Shown here: one piece after another, positions 37,181 to 47,628 of the stretch
How positions within the stretch are numbered: position 1 is the first letter of the stretch
How the letters are laid out: every line of letters begins with the position of its first letter
Assembly: GCA_025054615.1 (NCBI GenBank)
Contig: JANWZO010000006.1
Location: 87,711-151,710, forward strand
Length of the DNA stretch: 64,000 bases
Direction: 5' to 3'
Origin: Kiritimatiellia bacterium
GTDB lineage: Bacteria; Verrucomicrobiota; Kiritimatiellia; CAIVKH01
Position numbers and translations under genes: made by a program
Notes under the pieces: model-generated
What the model was told of the DNA's origin: nothing
The model's input: the letters and a program-made list of their open reading frames with translations, nothing else
Database searches by the model: none

Positions 37181-38860
37181 TCATCCCTGGAGGGTCATCA
37201 AGAATTCCGCATTGCTCTTCGTTTTCTTGAGGCGGTTGACGATCAGCTCCATCGCCTCAACCGGCTGAACCCCGTTCAGCGCCTTGCGCAGAATCCAGAT
37301 TTTTGCGAGTTCGTCGGGGTGCAGCAGCAGCTCTTCCTTGCGGGTACCCGATTTCTCGATGTTGATGGCGGGAAAAATCCGCTTGTCTACGAGGTGCCGA
37401 TCCAGCATGAGCTCCATGTTGCCCGTGCCTTTGAATTCCTCGAAGATGACCTCGTCCATCCGGCTTCCGGTGTCGATCAGCGCCGTGGCGATAATGGTAA
37501 GGCTGCCGCCGCCCTCAATGTTGCGGGCGGCGCCGAAGAAGCGCTTCGGTTTGTGCAGCGCGTTGGCATCGACGCCACCGGAGAGGATCTTGCCACTGTG
37601 AGGCTGGACGGTGTTGTACGCGCGGGCCAGGCGAGTAATGGAATCAAGCAGGATCACGACATCTTTTCCGCACTCCACCATTCGCTTGGCCATTTCGATG
37701 ACAATCTCGGCGACCTGGATGTGGCGCTCCGGTGGCTCATCGAAGGTAGAGCTCAGGACCTGGGCCTTCGTATTGCGCTCCATGTCCGTCACTTCTTCCG
37801 GGCGCTCGTCGATCAGCAGAACGATCAGGTGCGCCTCGGGATGATTGGCGGAGATGCTGTTCGCAATTTGTTGAAGCAGAACGGTCTTGCCCGTGCGGGG
37901 CGGCGCTACGATCAACCCTCGCTGGCCGAATCCAATCGGCGTAAGGATATCCATCACGCGCATGGAGATGTCGGTCGGCTTCGTCTCGAGGTGAATGCGG
38001 CGGTCCGGGAACAGCGGAGTCAGATTCTCAAAGGGAACCTTTGAACGCTGCTTTTCGGGCGGCTCGCCGTTGATGCGGTCAACTTTGTAAAGGGCAAAGA
38101 AACGCTCCTTGTCTTTTGGAGGACGGATCTCGCCCTCGATGTAGTCGCCCGTCCTCAGCGCAAAGCGACGGATCTGGGATGGCGAGACATAAAGGTCTTC
38201 CGGGCAGGGCAGATAGTTGTTCAGGGGCGATCGGAGGAATCCGAACCCATCGGGCAGGATCTCCAGCACACCGCGGCCGAACATCTGGCCGCCGAGGCGC
38301 GCATTGGCCCGAAGAATTTCGAAAATCAACTCGTGCTTGCGAAGCGCGCCAAGCTCGACGAGGCCGTAACTGTCGGCCATCGCCTTAAGCTCCGGAACGG
38401 ACATCATTTGAAGCTCATAGAGTTTCAACACCCGCGGCTCGCCCGAAGGACGGGATGGCGTGACGGGCGTCTCAACGGACGGCGCCGCACCTCCATTCGG
38501 CTCTGACGCGGATATGGCCGGCTCCTGAACGGGGACAGAGGCCGTCTCCCTGGCTGGGGACGCCTCCGAAAACGATTCGGTCGTTGAGGAGGTCTGAGTC
38601 TCCAGCGGCAAGGCCGTTTCGCCCGAGGTTTTTTCGCGTGTTGGATCGACAGCCGCCGGCGCATCTCCCATCTCCGCAGTCGAAGCCGCATCGCTGGAAG
38701 CGGGGATCTCTTCCGGACCACGTAACGATGACCGCGGCTCCCACTCTTCCGATTGAGCGGCGCCGCTGTTCCGATGCCCTCCGTAGTGTCGGTGATACCG
38801 TCCGGGCCTTCGCCCGCGTCGGCCGCCAAAAGAGTTAGATGGTTTTTGTTCGTCCGGCAT
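37181..38860 (-). CDS. rho: Transcription termination factor Rho with long N-terminal extension
   Basis: A 559-residue hexameric RNA helicase. Residues 1-30 are Arg/Gly/Tyr-rich ([17 protein letters not shown]), 30-145 are Ser/Pro/Glu/Ala-rich and disordered-looking. The Rho_N helical domain (about 150-190, [17 protein letters not shown]), the cold-shock RNA-binding domain ([15 protein letters not shown]) and the ATPase (Walker [58 protein letters not shown]) follow. E. coli Rho has 419 residues. The ATG at 38860 has GAAGGAG upstream. It overlaps coaE by 26 bp. Confidence 0.96.
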   Translation of the reverse strand: MPDEQKPSNSFGGRRGRRPGRYHRHYGGHRNSGAAQSEEWEPRSSLRGPEEIPASSDAASTAEMGDAPAAVDPTREKTSGETALPLETQTSSTTESFSEASPARETASVPVQEPAISASEPNGGAAPSVETPVTPSRPSGEPRVLKLYELQMMSVPELKAMADSYGLVELGALRKHELIFEILRANARLGGQMFGRGVLEILPDGFGFLRSPLNNYLPCPEDLYVSPSQIRRFALRTGDYIEGEIRPPKDKERFFALYKVDRINGEPPEKQRSKVPFENLTPLFPDRRIHLETKPTDISMRVMDILTPIGFGQRGLIVAPPRTGKTVLLQQIANSISANHPEAHLIVLLIDERPEEVTDMERNTKAQVLSSTFDEPPERHIQVAEIVIEMAKRMVECGKDVVILLDSITRLARAYNTVQPHSGKILSGGVDANALHKPKRFFGAARNIEGGGSLTIIATALIDTGSRMDEVIFEEFKGTGNMELMLDRHLVDKRIFPAINIEKSGTRKEELLLHPDELAKIWILRKALNGVQPVEAMELIVNRLKKTKSNAEFLMTLQG

Positions 38861-39464
38861 ACTCGATGCTCCTTCTCTCCAACCGGCGCCAGTGTTGTTC
38901 AACCAGCGCTTTCAAATCTTCCAATGTGCCATTGTTTTCCAAAACGACATTGGCGCATGCGGCTTTTCGATCAATCGGCCATTGCGCCTTGCGAACTGCT
39001 TGGATACGCTCCGGCGCCCATCCGCGAGCCGCCAACCGCGCGTCTGCAATCGAATCCCGCGCCACCACGCACCAGATTTCATCCCATCCCTCATCGAAAC
39101 CGACTTCAAACAACAACGGGATGAGAGCCGCTCCCCCGCCTGATTCCCGCCGCACGCTATCGCGCCAGGCCACGATTTCTTCCCGCACCCGCGGGTGGAT
39201 TGCATGTTCGAGGGCCTCGCGATCGCGCGCGTTGGCAAAAACGCGCCCGGCAATCGCGCACCGGTCAATCGAACCGTCCGCCAACACGACGGCCGGGCCG
39301 AAAAGGGAAATTAATTTCGCCCGCACTAGTGGATCATCTCTCATTAGCCGGTGAGCGACGCTGTCGGCATCGATCACCGACACACCCATTTCCGCAAGGA
39401 TGCGGCCCGTTTCCGATTTGCCGCACCCGACACCTCCCGTGACCGCTATGACCGGCGCACTCAT
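38835..39464 (-). CDS. coaE: Dephospho-CoA kinase CoaE
   Basis: A 209-residue P-loop kinase for the last step of CoA synthesis. Walker [19 protein letters not shown], then [11 protein letters not shown] and [11 protein letters not shown], with [14 protein letters not shown], are the family pattern. The ATG at 39464 overlaps the stop of the upstream membrane protein gene (ATGA). Confidence 0.95.
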   Translation of the reverse strand: MSAPVIAVTGGVGCGKSETGRILAEMGVSVIDADSVAHRLMRDDPLVRAKLISLFGPAVVLADGSIDRCAIAGRVFANARDREALEHAIHPRVREEIVAWRDSVRRESGGGAALIPLLFEVGFDEGWDEIWCVVARDSIADARLAARGWAPERIQAVRKAQWPIDRKAACANVVLENNGTLEDLKALVEQHWRRLERRSIEYAGRTKTI

Positions 39465-41506
39465 TTTGCGTCCGGGCGGCCCTGACGAAAGCCGGCCGCC
39501 TCCAACGAGGCGCACAGCGAGATGAGCTCAAGGGCGCGCGCCTGCCTGGGAAATGTCTCCAGCGCCTTAAACGCCGCGTCGCGCGCAACCTTCAGGTCGC
39601 CGCGCTGGAAGGCTTTTTCCGCGGCCGCCAGATTTCGAAGCGCCATCGCCTCGTCCTCGGCCGTTACCATCCTAAATACGGCGTATTTCACGTTTCGATA
39701 CAGAGGGATGAACCACGTTCGGTTGTCCGGATCAAATTCGAAGCCCCGAGCCGCCGCATCCGGCCGCGGGTGGAGGGCATTCACGAAATAGCGCATCTGC
39801 AGTTCGGGATTGAACCGCGAAAACTCGCCAAACGAATGGACATAGTATTTTGCCCCGAGCGAATCCGCCCAATCTCGAAACTCTTTTTCCGTTTTCAAGA
39901 ACAACGCCTCACCGTATTCGCGCACCCGGTTCCGAATGTCGGCCGATTCAAATTTCGGGTGCAATAAAATCGCGCACTTCCCATACGCAGCGATCGTCCC
40001 GCTGACGCCAAAATTCGCCAGCACCGGGTGCGGCGATACATGGCGCGCCAACCAGGTTGTCAGCTCATGCAATTCCTTATAATACACATTGACTCGTCCC
40101 CAACGTTCGGGAACCCGCATCGTATGGGCGGCCTCCACGAGAAGGCCGGCGCCCAACAGCCCTCCAGCTAACATCCGCAAAAACCATGAGCCGTTGCGAA
40201 TCGATGCCCAGCCCGCCCCTAAAAGCATGCAGCCAAAAAGGGATAGATATACGTGAAACCGGGCAAATAACCAATAGGCAACAGCCGAAACGGTCGCCGC
40301 GAAAATCAGCTCACATGTGTAAAAATCAAGCGACCTGTTGCGAAGTACAACTAATAGAACGATCGCGAGAAATGTCAACACCAATAGCGCGGGAAATATT
40401 TGCGCGGCATCGCGCCAGGTCACCGAGTTTAGGGCGGGAACCCAAAGGATCCGCTGGTCGAAAGTCAGCAGGGACGGGTCTTCGGGCTTGCGGTTCAAGA
40501 AGCGGATCTTCGCTAGGAACAAGTCGGTGAAATGGCTGTATGCGCCCGGCGGCGCAAGGCGTTCGTGCAAGGCCGAAATCGCGCCGAACGCCACCAGAAT
40601 CACGCCGAGTCGAAGCACAACTCTCCGTCCCGTCAACAGCGGCGACGACTTGGCCCGACCCATCAGCGTTTCCACGAGGTCAGAAATCGCCAATCCATGG
40701 GCCAGCGCCATAATGCTTGACGTTCCCCATCCCTGAGCAGAGTGATACGGATTCAGCAGCGCGACTGCGCACAGGGCGGCATATTCTGACCATGCTGCGA
40801 ACCGATCCGTCGTGTCTCCGCGAAGCCGCCGCCACAGGCGGAACACGAGCCGCAGCCCGATGTAGTACTGGACGAGATCCCATGTGCACAGCGCGCCTGC
40901 CAAAGCGGCTGCGGACACCCCGTGCGCCAGCCATCGGCGATGCCGAATCACGACCGAATCGCTGAAGGCCAGCGCGGCCCCATGTAGCGCAAGGAGGGGG
41001 ATCGCGAAATTCTCGTGCGACAATTCGAGGCCCGTCGATCGTAGCACACTCGAAATCGAAACGGCGTAAAAACCCATCGACCACGCGGCCGCCGTCCATG
41101 ATCGGTAGCGCCAGAACAGTCCGAGGCCAACGAGCGGGATAGCGAGAGAAAACCATCCCGCCTCAATCCGGCGGAGACGGTCGGCGAAAGGGATGCTATC
41201 GGGAAATCGCCTCGCAAGGGCCGCATAGACATATTCCGCTCCCGCTGTATACGTTCTCCACGGGTTGATTCCCTCGGGATATTGGACCATCGGATCATGA
41301 GTGGGAAGCTGACCCGTGTCGTGGACGATTTTGATACGCCGGTAATACAGAGCGCTTTCGAGCGTGAATGGCAAATTGGGGCCGATGACGCGGTATTGAG
41401 CCTCGACAATTCCTCGGCGCGCCACATAGGCCAGCGAATAAAAACCGGCCATCGCGATTAGAATGGAGAGATACTTCAGCCAGGGAATCGACGAGGGTAC
41501 ACGCAT
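39461..41506 (-). CDS. STT3-like GT-C family membrane glycosyltransferase
   Basis: A 681-residue protein with about 11-13 membrane helices and a C-terminal soluble part. The first loop has LYYRRIKIVHDTGQLPTHDP and YPEGINPW, and a later loop has LRSTGLELSHENFAIPLL, which parallels the STT3 SxxGxxDNExxAIPLL loop. The C-terminal part (ANFGVSGTIAAYGKCAIL, then FLKTEKEFRDWADSLGAKYY) resembles the region after the STT3 catalytic motif, but WWDYG itself is not seen. The last 60 residues look TPR-like. A role in protein or envelope glycosylation is inferred. The start may instead be TTG at 41524, overlapping the exonuclease stop. Confidence 0.6.
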   Translation of the reverse strand: MRVPSSIPWLKYLSILIAMAGFYSLAYVARRGIVEAQYRVIGPNLPFTLESALYYRRIKIVHDTGQLPTHDPMVQYPEGINPWRTYTAGAEYVYAALARRFPDSIPFADRLRRIEAGWFSLAIPLVGLGLFWRYRSWTAAAWSMGFYAVSISSVLRSTGLELSHENFAIPLLALHGAALAFSDSVVIRHRRWLAHGVSAAALAGALCTWDLVQYYIGLRLVFRLWRRLRGDTTDRFAAWSEYAALCAVALLNPYHSAQGWGTSSIMALAHGLAISDLVETLMGRAKSSPLLTGRRVVLRLGVILVAFGAISALHERLAPPGAYSHFTDLFLAKIRFLNRKPEDPSLLTFDQRILWVPALNSVTWRDAAQIFPALLVLTFLAIVLLVVLRNRSLDFYTCELIFAATVSAVAYWLFARFHVYLSLFGCMLLGAGWASIRNGSWFLRMLAGGLLGAGLLVEAAHTMRVPERWGRVNVYYKELHELTTWLARHVSPHPVLANFGVSGTIAAYGKCAILLHPKFESADIRNRVREYGEALFLKTEKEFRDWADSLGAKYYVHSFGEFSRFNPELQMRYFVNALHPRPDAAARGFEFDPDNRTWFIPLYRNVKYAVFRMVTAEDEAMALRNLAAAEKAFQRGDLKVARDAAFKALETFPRQARALELISLCASLEAAGFRQGRPDAK

Positions 41507-41520
41507 GTCAACCCGGCATA

Positions 41521-42402
41521 TCAAAACAGGGACATTTGGGAGGAATCGCTGACGACCGGGGCGAGCGAGGGCATATCCAATCTTCCGAAGAGCGCCGACA
41601 GTTTTGCCGCATCCGGTCGTTTGACCGCCAGCGAGTCGAAGGGCGGCAACGGCCCAAGATTTCTCTTTAGCACAATCATCGCCCGATTCCTCCGCACCTG
41701 GTCTGCGGCATTCTCAAGCGACTCTTTCAATCGATCCACATCCAGACGGTCGAGATTCGAATACAAGGCGTCGATCGATCCAAACTCCTCGATCAATCGT
41801 GCCGCAGTCTTCGGGCCGACGCCTGGGACGCCCGGGATGTTATCCACAGCATCTCCTGCGAGGGCGAGCCAGTCCGGAATCTGATCCGGTCGAACTCCTG
41901 TTTTTTCGCGGATTTCACTCGGGCCAAGCACCGGAGCGTTTTTCGTCGGCGCCACCAGAGAAATCCGGTCGGATACTATCTGATAAAGGTCTTTGTCGTT
42001 GGAAGCGATCCACACCCGTGCGCCTTGTCCGGCGGCCTGGCACGCCAGCGAAGCGAGCACATCATCGGCCTCTTCGCCGTCGATTCGAAACCTGCAGACG
42101 GACTCGGCATCCAGAAATTCTTCGATCAGGGGAAGCTGGCGGGCCAAAGCATCCGGCATGGGGGGCCGTTGTGCCTTGTATTCGGGCAATTGATTCATTC
42201 GATCCGCGGGCAGTCCACCATCAAAGACGGCCGCGGCATGGGTTGGCTGAAATCGCTCGCAGAGAAGACGGACTGCCTTGACGAAGCCGAGCAGTGCATG
42301 GGTGGGCGTGCCATCACGGGCATGCAAGGGCGGAATCGCGTGAAAGGCGCGATACGCCAACGCCAAGGCATCAATCAGGACTAACGATGGATTGCTCAAC
42401 AC
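41521..42402 (-). CDS. 5'-3' exonuclease (PolA N-domain/ExoIX-like)
   Basis: About 293 residues. The 5'-3' exonuclease fold carries LVLIDALALAYRAFHAIPPL, AAVFDGGLPADRMNQLPEYKAQRP, the acidic metal site DGEEADDVLASLA and VWIASNDKDLYQIVSD, and the H3TH motif ALAGDAVDNIPGVPGVGPKTAARL. The polymerase part is absent, so it is a free-standing FEN-type nuclease. Start codons are poor: GTG at 42402 or TTG at 42399 fit the domain edge; a TTG at 42456 would extend it by 18 residues. Confidence 0.9.
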   Translation of the reverse strand: MLSNPSLVLIDALALAYRAFHAIPPLHARDGTPTHALLGFVKAVRLLCERFQPTHAAAVFDGGLPADRMNQLPEYKAQRPPMPDALARQLPLIEEFLDAESVCRFRIDGEEADDVLASLACQAAGQGARVWIASNDKDLYQIVSDRISLVAPTKNAPVLGPSEIREKTGVRPDQIPDWLALAGDAVDNIPGVPGVGPKTAARLIEEFGSIDALYSNLDRLDVDRLKESLENAADQVRRNRAMIVLKRNLGPLPPFDSLAVKRPDAAKLSALFGRLDMPSLAPVVSDSSQMSLF

Positions 42403-42538
42403 TTCCCGCCGAATCGCCTGCCCGTTTACCCGCGCCGCAGGGAAAACATCGGACAATAACGTTCTAGCGCGGACCGGCCGCAGTCTGCTGACCAGACCAG
42501 CTCTGGGAATCCGGCAGAGGTTCGACGGCGGGTCAGCC

Positions 42539-45500
42539 TCAGGGCTTGGCCGCGACGTCTTCCGCCTCGGGCTGGATTTCGCCGCGATTGATCGGTTTGC
42601 CGGCCGGGTCCACCAAGCGCGCCGTTACGAAGATCAACAAATTCTTTTTACGGCTATATTCCGCTTCATTGCGGAAGAGACGTCCCAAAACCGGAATGTC
42701 GCCCAGGAACGGAATCTTGTCCTTAACCCGAACCAAATCTTCTCGAATCAAACCGCCCATGACTACAGTTTGGCCGTCCCAGATCACGATGCTCGTCGTC
42801 ACATTCCGGCTGGAGAAGATCGGCTGCGGAATATTGAAGGTAAATGTCTGGTCGCCAACAAACAGCCCGGTGACGGGATCGGGACGTGGAATGCTGATGC
42901 TCGAGCCGTACTGGATCCAGTCCACCAGTTCGGACACTTCGGGCACCATGACAAGGTCGATCGTATAGCCATCCGGTCCGACCGTTGGCGTGACATTCAA
43001 AATCACGCCGGTTTCGCGGGTCTGGAAATTGCCGGGCGTCACAACTGGAGGTGTCGTCACGCTCCCGGATTCATTGAACTGGGGCTGTGTCGTTTCAAAT
43101 TCGGAGGGGTAGATGATTTCGCGGACCACCTGAATTTGCGCATTCACGCCGCTTCGCGTGGTCACTCGGGGGGCCGACAGCAGATCCGTTCCACCATGTT
43201 GAGACAGCGCGTTGATGACAATCGACAATTCCGGGTTGGTGAGGACACTGGCAAAGGTCGCGATGCCGCCCAGCGGCGTCACCCCGGTCCCTACCAGCGT
43301 GCTCGGGAAGGGTTCAATCGTGCCCGTCGCGCTATTTCGGGCCATAAACCGCAATCCCTTGGTGACCCCCAGCGGATCCGCGTTCATTTGAATCCGCTCG
43401 CTGCCTGCAGCGCCAAAGGGACCTTTTCGAGATGCAATTTCCCAGTTGTCGGTCAAAATCCACTGCAGACCGAGTTCTTCAAGATCATCCTGGGCAATTT
43501 CAACAAAACGCGCCTCGATTTCTACCTGGTTCGGGATCACGTTGAGGCGAGACAAAATCCGTTCAAAGACCTCAAGGTTTTCGGGCGTATTCGCCACGAT
43601 CAACTGGCTGATGGTGGGATTGTACGTAATGGAGGTTCCTTGCGGGAATGGTACACCGGCTCGCTCAAAGAACTCTTTGACATCTGCTTTCTTGAATTGA
43701 GTACTCTTTGCCCCCATTTCGACAAATCCCGTCTGTTGCTGGGCCGATTCGTCTTTTTCAACGATCACATCGAGGATAGAAGGCTGAACAGGGTACATGC
43801 GGGTGATCACTCGGCCGGTCGGCATGTTCTCCGGCGTGATCATGACCACATTTTCTTCGATCCGGAATTTCAGGCGAGCCACTTCCGTGATGTACTTGAT
43901 CGCATCCAGCAAGGAGATGCGCCGCAAGGTAAGTGTGATTGTCGGGACGCCCACTGACGGCGCAGGAGCGGTGAAATCCTGTGGAGGCGCACCGAAATCA
44001 GTGCCGAAGTCTCCTCCGAAGTTGTCCATGCCTTCGCCCTGATCGAGAGCGGGGGCAGGCGCGGGCGGGGGAGCCGCCGTCGCTTCGAGGACGTTCGGAT
44101 TCAGGATGATGTTGACGCCCACTCCGTCCTTATCCTGCTTGATACTTTCCTCGCGCAAATAATTGATCACGTCATTGATGTTAGCCTGGCGAAAATCAAT
44201 AACGGGAATAATGATGCTTTCCATCTTGGCCTGGAGTTTTTGGGCGGCAGTCTGCGTCTCAACAGCCCCTCGGGCCACAACCGCTTCCGGTAAAACCGCC
44301 TCCGCCTTGACGGGCGGCGTCCAACTGTCGCGGACCTCCTCAATCAGCTTCGCAACCGTGGCTTCCCTCTCTTTCGAACGGATCGAATATCGAATCTCAT
44401 CAATTCGGCGAAGATATTTCATCGCATCGACGTTGTATTCGTCCTTGGCCAGGACACTTTCAAAGCGGGCTTCGGCCGAGTTATAATCGCGCGCGTTAAA
44501 AAATTCCTTTCCTTCCCGAAGAAGCTGCTCAATCGTTTTCTGTTTCTCGACATATTCCGGACGCTTCTTGACGGGGACCGGTTTTGCACGAGCTGCGGCT
44601 TCCTTTTCTTCCGCCCGAGATATCTTTTTATCCAACGATTTGATTTTCTTCGGGTCCCCGCCAGCGGCCTTGGCGGCTTCAATCGCCTCACGAGCAATTT
44701 TGAGATCCCGGCGCTCATAGGCCTGCTCGGCACGCCGGGTCTGTGCCTCGGCCAAGCCGGCGGCAACCTCGGCGATCAGAGCCATATTCGCTTCCCGCAC
44801 CGGTAATTTCACTTGAGCCTCCGCCAGTTCGCGGATCGCCTCGTCGTATCGGCCCTCCCGCAAGGCCACAAGACCACGCTCCGCGGCCAACCGACCCTCG
44901 ACCTCGCGCGCTTGTCGGCGAATTTCCTCCTGCTGCGCAACGAGCGCCGCCTGCGCCGGACCGGCATCAGCGGGCAATTCCGCAGGGACCCCCTCGGCTG
45001 TCGGAGCCGCGGGTTCACCTTCCTGTTGAGCCACCGCCTCTTCGCCAGGCGCCACAGTTGGTTGCGCCTCCTCGGCCTCTGGCTGCGCAGCGGCTTCTTC
45101 AGCCGGCTGATCCGCGGCCGGCTGCGCGGCGACCTGCTCCGGCGAACCAAGAAGCGCCTCGAGGTCAATGTCCTCGGCCAAAGCCTGAGCCGCATCTTCG
45201 GCCGCTGGTGCTTCGGCTGCAGGCTCCTCCGCCTGAGCCTGATCGGTCGGTTCCACCACCGCCTCTTGGACCGGGGCTGTTTCTACTGCAGGCGCAGATT
45301 CGGCCGGAGTCGCCACCCCCGCAGCGCCTTCCTCACCACCTTCCATGGCAGCCTCGCCGGCGCCGACGTTCCCTTCAGCCTCTTGAACAGCACCTGGCTG
45401 CTCTTGCGTCACAGATTGTTCCTGAGTAACTGGTTGCTCTTGAGTCACAGATACTGCCGGCGATGTGACGAGAAGTTCGGAAATCACCGCGTCGATATCC

Positions 45501-45571
45501 TGCGCCCGAGCGTAAAAGATCAGAGCCAGACCGATTGCTGCCAGAACGACGTGGGTCTTAGTCACGCTCAT
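42539..45571 (-). CDS. Secretin, Amuc_1098-like
   Basis: A 1010-residue outer membrane channel protein. After a signal peptide (about 1-23) come VTQEQ repeats (41-58), an Ala/Glu/Pro/Gln-rich region to about 215, a helical/TPR-like region (220-430), periplasmic N-domains (about 450-690; PVIDFRQANINDVINYL, ISLLDAIKYITEVA) and the secretin domain ending in VVMGGLIREDLVRVKDKIPF and LGDIPVLGRLFRNEAEYSRK. It is the last of the five-gene pilus-like operon; the A. muciniphila counterpart (Amuc_1098) is an abundant outer membrane secretin. AAGGAGA upstream supports the ATG. Confidence 0.9.
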   Translation of the reverse strand: MSVTKTHVVLAAIGLALIFYARAQDIDAVISELLVTSPAVSVTQEQPVTQEQSVTQEQPGAVQEAEGNVGAGEAAMEGGEEGAAGVATPAESAPAVETAPVQEAVVEPTDQAQAEEPAAEAPAAEDAAQALAEDIDLEALLGSPEQVAAQPAADQPAEEAAAQPEAEEAQPTVAPGEEAVAQQEGEPAAPTAEGVPAELPADAGPAQAALVAQQEEIRRQAREVEGRLAAERGLVALREGRYDEAIRELAEAQVKLPVREANMALIAEVAAGLAEAQTRRAEQAYERRDLKIAREAIEAAKAAGGDPKKIKSLDKKISRAEEKEAAARAKPVPVKKRPEYVEKQKTIEQLLREGKEFFNARDYNSAEARFESVLAKDEYNVDAMKYLRRIDEIRYSIRSKEREATVAKLIEEVRDSWTPPVKAEAVLPEAVVARGAVETQTAAQKLQAKMESIIIPVIDFRQANINDVINYLREESIKQDKDGVGVNIILNPNVLEATAAPPPAPAPALDQGEGMDNFGGDFGTDFGAPPQDFTAPAPSVGVPTITLTLRRISLLDAIKYITEVARLKFRIEENVVMITPENMPTGRVITRMYPVQPSILDVIVEKDESAQQQTGFVEMGAKSTQFKKADVKEFFERAGVPFPQGTSITYNPTISQLIVANTPENLEVFERILSRLNVIPNQVEIEARFVEIAQDDLEELGLQWILTDNWEIASRKGPFGAAGSERIQMNADPLGVTKGLRFMARNSATGTIEPFPSTLVGTGVTPLGGIATFASVLTNPELSIVINALSQHGGTDLLSAPRVTTRSGVNAQIQVVREIIYPSEFETTQPQFNESGSVTTPPVVTPGNFQTRETGVILNVTPTVGPDGYTIDLVMVPEVSELVDWIQYGSSISIPRPDPVTGLFVGDQTFTFNIPQPIFSSRNVTTSIVIWDGQTVVMGGLIREDLVRVKDKIPFLGDIPVLGRLFRNEAEYSRKKNLLIFVTARLVDPAGKPINRGEIQPEAEDVAAKP

Positions 45572-45637
45572 GGGGACTGTCTCCTTGATTCTTCCAAACC
45601 TTGATGCTTCCTCCGGGGGACCATATCGACTCCGCGA

Positions 45638-46672
45638 TCATGGCCCCAAAGCGGGCGATGGGCTTCCCTCCAGGGGAGTGCCCATTAACCGTTCACGCTC
45701 TTCCGGTGAAATCAAGGTGACCGTGGCCGTCTTGTCAGTTTGTTCTTCGCGTAATACGACACGATCTTCTCGAATGTCAATGACTTTGTACCGAGTCTCC
45801 CGGAGCGTCAGCGTATCATTGACCCGTACGCGGTACCGGGAGCCGTCGAGAAGCAAAATCATGAACGCCGTTCGTGCTTCATCGGTAATTTGGCGGCCGC
45901 GCACGAGGCGGAAGCTCTGGCCGCCACGCTGCAGGACAAGCGTGGGACCGGCCGGGGCATTCGTCTCATAAGAGGCAACGCGGAAGCCTTCAACTTCGTC
46001 CCCGATTGATACGAAATACGTCCGCTCGCTGCCGCGGGTATTAAGTTGAAAACGCTCGCCAGATATGCCGGCAAAAATAAATCGGAAGGGGTCGGTTACG
46101 GTGCGTATTAGCCTAAGCTTGGCGACTGAGGGCGGAAAGCTGGCCGCATCTTTCGGGTCGGTTTGGGCCAGAAATTCTTCCAAGTTGGAATAGGCGTCCC
46201 CATCGGTGTCCGCCATGGCATCCGCCGGATCGAAGGGATTCATCGAAAGCGCCACCTCGTGTTTATCCGGAATGCCGTCGCCATCGCTGTCCGGATCAAC
46301 TTCGATCTTGGGTTGCTCTCGGCCAGTGAAAGGATCCTGCGTCGCTGCAAAGGGAATCGGCGCGCCGTCGGGGATACTCGCCACGCGGAGCTCGCCGACC
46401 AGAAACCGCTTAGCCTCAGCCATCGCCTGATACGGTTTTGATAAATTCCGGATCAGACTTGTCACCAGCGTATCGTCGAGCGGTTGAGCCTCGCGCGCAA
46501 CCTGCCCTGCCTCGCGATTGATCTGTTCGCGAATGCCCTGCCTCTGCGTCTCCACCCGTGAAATGAGGACGAGACCCGAAATGAGCATCGCAAGCAGAGC
46601 CGTCGAAAGGGCCAGCTTGTCGTAATTCTGTTCAATCCAGGATCCGCCGGGCCGTTTCACGGAGACCTTCAC
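45638..46672 (-). CDS. Amuc_1099-like inner membrane-anchored protein with calcium-type repeats
   Basis: A 344-residue protein with one N-terminal membrane helix (about 21-41), a coiled-coil-like stretch and then thrombospondin-3-like calcium motifs (DPDSDGDGIPDKHEVA and DTDGDAYSNLEEFL, about 126-170). The C-terminal half is beta-rich. Order and anchor match Amuc_1099 of the Akkermansia locus; by position it may act like a PilP-type link between inner membrane and secretin. GTG start with AGGAGG seven bases upstream, overlapping the previous stop. Confidence 0.8.
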   Translation of the reverse strand: MKVSVKRPGGSWIEQNYDKLALSTALLAMLISGLVLISRVETQRQGIREQINREAGQVAREAQPLDDTLVTSLIRNLSKPYQAMAEAKRFLVGELRVASIPDGAPIPFAATQDPFTGREQPKIEVDPDSDGDGIPDKHEVALSMNPFDPADAMADTDGDAYSNLEEFLAQTDPKDAASFPPSVAKLRLIRTVTDPFRFIFAGISGERFQLNTRGSERTYFVSIGDEVEGFRVASYETNAPAGPTLVLQRGGQSFRLVRGRQITDEARTAFMILLLDGSRYRVRVNDTLTLRETRYKVIDIREDRVVLREEQTDKTATVTLISPEERERLMGTPLEGSPSPALGP

Positions 46673-47628
46673 GGCGTTTCCTCCTTTAAATCCTTCACGA
46701 ACTGGTACACATCGATGACCAAATCCGCTTGAACCAATTCTCGCCCAGCGATCACGCGCTCTTCATGCGTCGGATACCGAACGATGGCCGTCGGGCTGCC
46801 CGCCTCGCCCGTGATTGGGCTGACCGGTTGCGCTCTTCCAATTTTTTCCGCGATCGTATTGGAAAGGCGCACATCGGCGACCGCGGCAATCAGCGGACCT
46901 CGGGCGAGGCTATTGAGAACCTCCCAGATCGCCGCATCGCGGGCCGTAAACGAAACCCGGACACGCTCGACCCGGTAAAGGTCATTCTCGGACGGCATGG
47001 GAAGATCCACTGCCGGAAGCTGTGTTTCCTGTTCCGCCAGTGCGGCGCGGCGGCGGCGAACGGGCTCGGCCTGTTCGACCGGCGCCTGTGCAGGGGCTTC
47101 AAACGCCTGTCGCTCCACGTGAAGGATGGAAGAGACGCGTGCTTGAATCAATAGGTTGCAGAGGGACTCCAGCGTCTTGAGCTGCGAAACCAACCGAGGA
47201 ATCGCATCAGACGAAGGAATTTCGCCAGCCAGGTATTGCGGCATCCCCAATGAAAACCTATCGGGAAGTTGCACTCCGGCCTCCATGGCCTTCTGCACGA
47301 TCCGCGCGATAGTTTTTTCCAGTAACGGCGCAAAATCAGCCGCCTCAATCGCCTCCTCCTGAAAACGACCCGCCTCGAGCACGCGTTGCACCTCGCTCGC
47401 TTTGGAACGCAGCGTTTCGAGGTTTTCACCGACTTTTCGGATATTTGCCTCCGACGGATAGGGATCCCGCCGGGACAGCATTTCGAGGCTGCGAAGAACG
47501 CTCTCGAGGGAGTCGTTCGCGCGGCGATATTGAGAGCGCGCCTGGAAGAGGAAGATGAGCGCCGCGACCAAGAACAGCAAGGCCACCCCGCCGCCGATGA
47601 AAAGAACAGAATGTTTGCGCCAGTTCAT
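46669..47628 (-). CDS. Amuc_1100 family pilus-like protein
   Basis: A 319-residue protein, close to the 317 residues of Amuc_1100. One N-terminal membrane helix (about 10-30, FIGGGVALLFLVAALIFLF) is followed by a long alpha-helical segment (35-120) and a compact alpha/beta domain with LPDRFSLGMPQYLAGEIPS and a Pro/Ala/Gln-rich linker (about 180-215). This is a PilO-like layout. Amuc_1100 is the outer-surface Akkermansia protein studied for TLR2 signalling; whether this homologue shares that is unknown. The start overlaps the PilM-like gene by 4 bp. Confidence 0.85.
   Translation of the reverse strand: MNWRKHSVLFIGGGVALLFLVAALIFLFQARSQYRRANDSLESVLRSLEMLSRRDPYPSEANIRKVGENLETLRSKASEVQRVLEAGRFQEEAIEAADFAPLLEKTIARIVQKAMEAGVQLPDRFSLGMPQYLAGEIPSSDAIPRLVSQLKTLESLCNLLIQARVSSILHVERQAFEAPAQAPVEQAEPVRRRRAALAEQETQLPAVDLPMPSENDLYRVERVRVSFTARDAAIWEVLNSLARGPLIAAVADVRLSNTIAEKIGRAQPVSPITGEAGSPTAIVRYPTHEERVIAGRELVQADLVIDVYQFVKDLKEETP

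Noticed and set aside
42392..43957. Plus-strand open frame of 521 codons
   Set aside because: Antisense to the secretin domain; no recognisable protein features.
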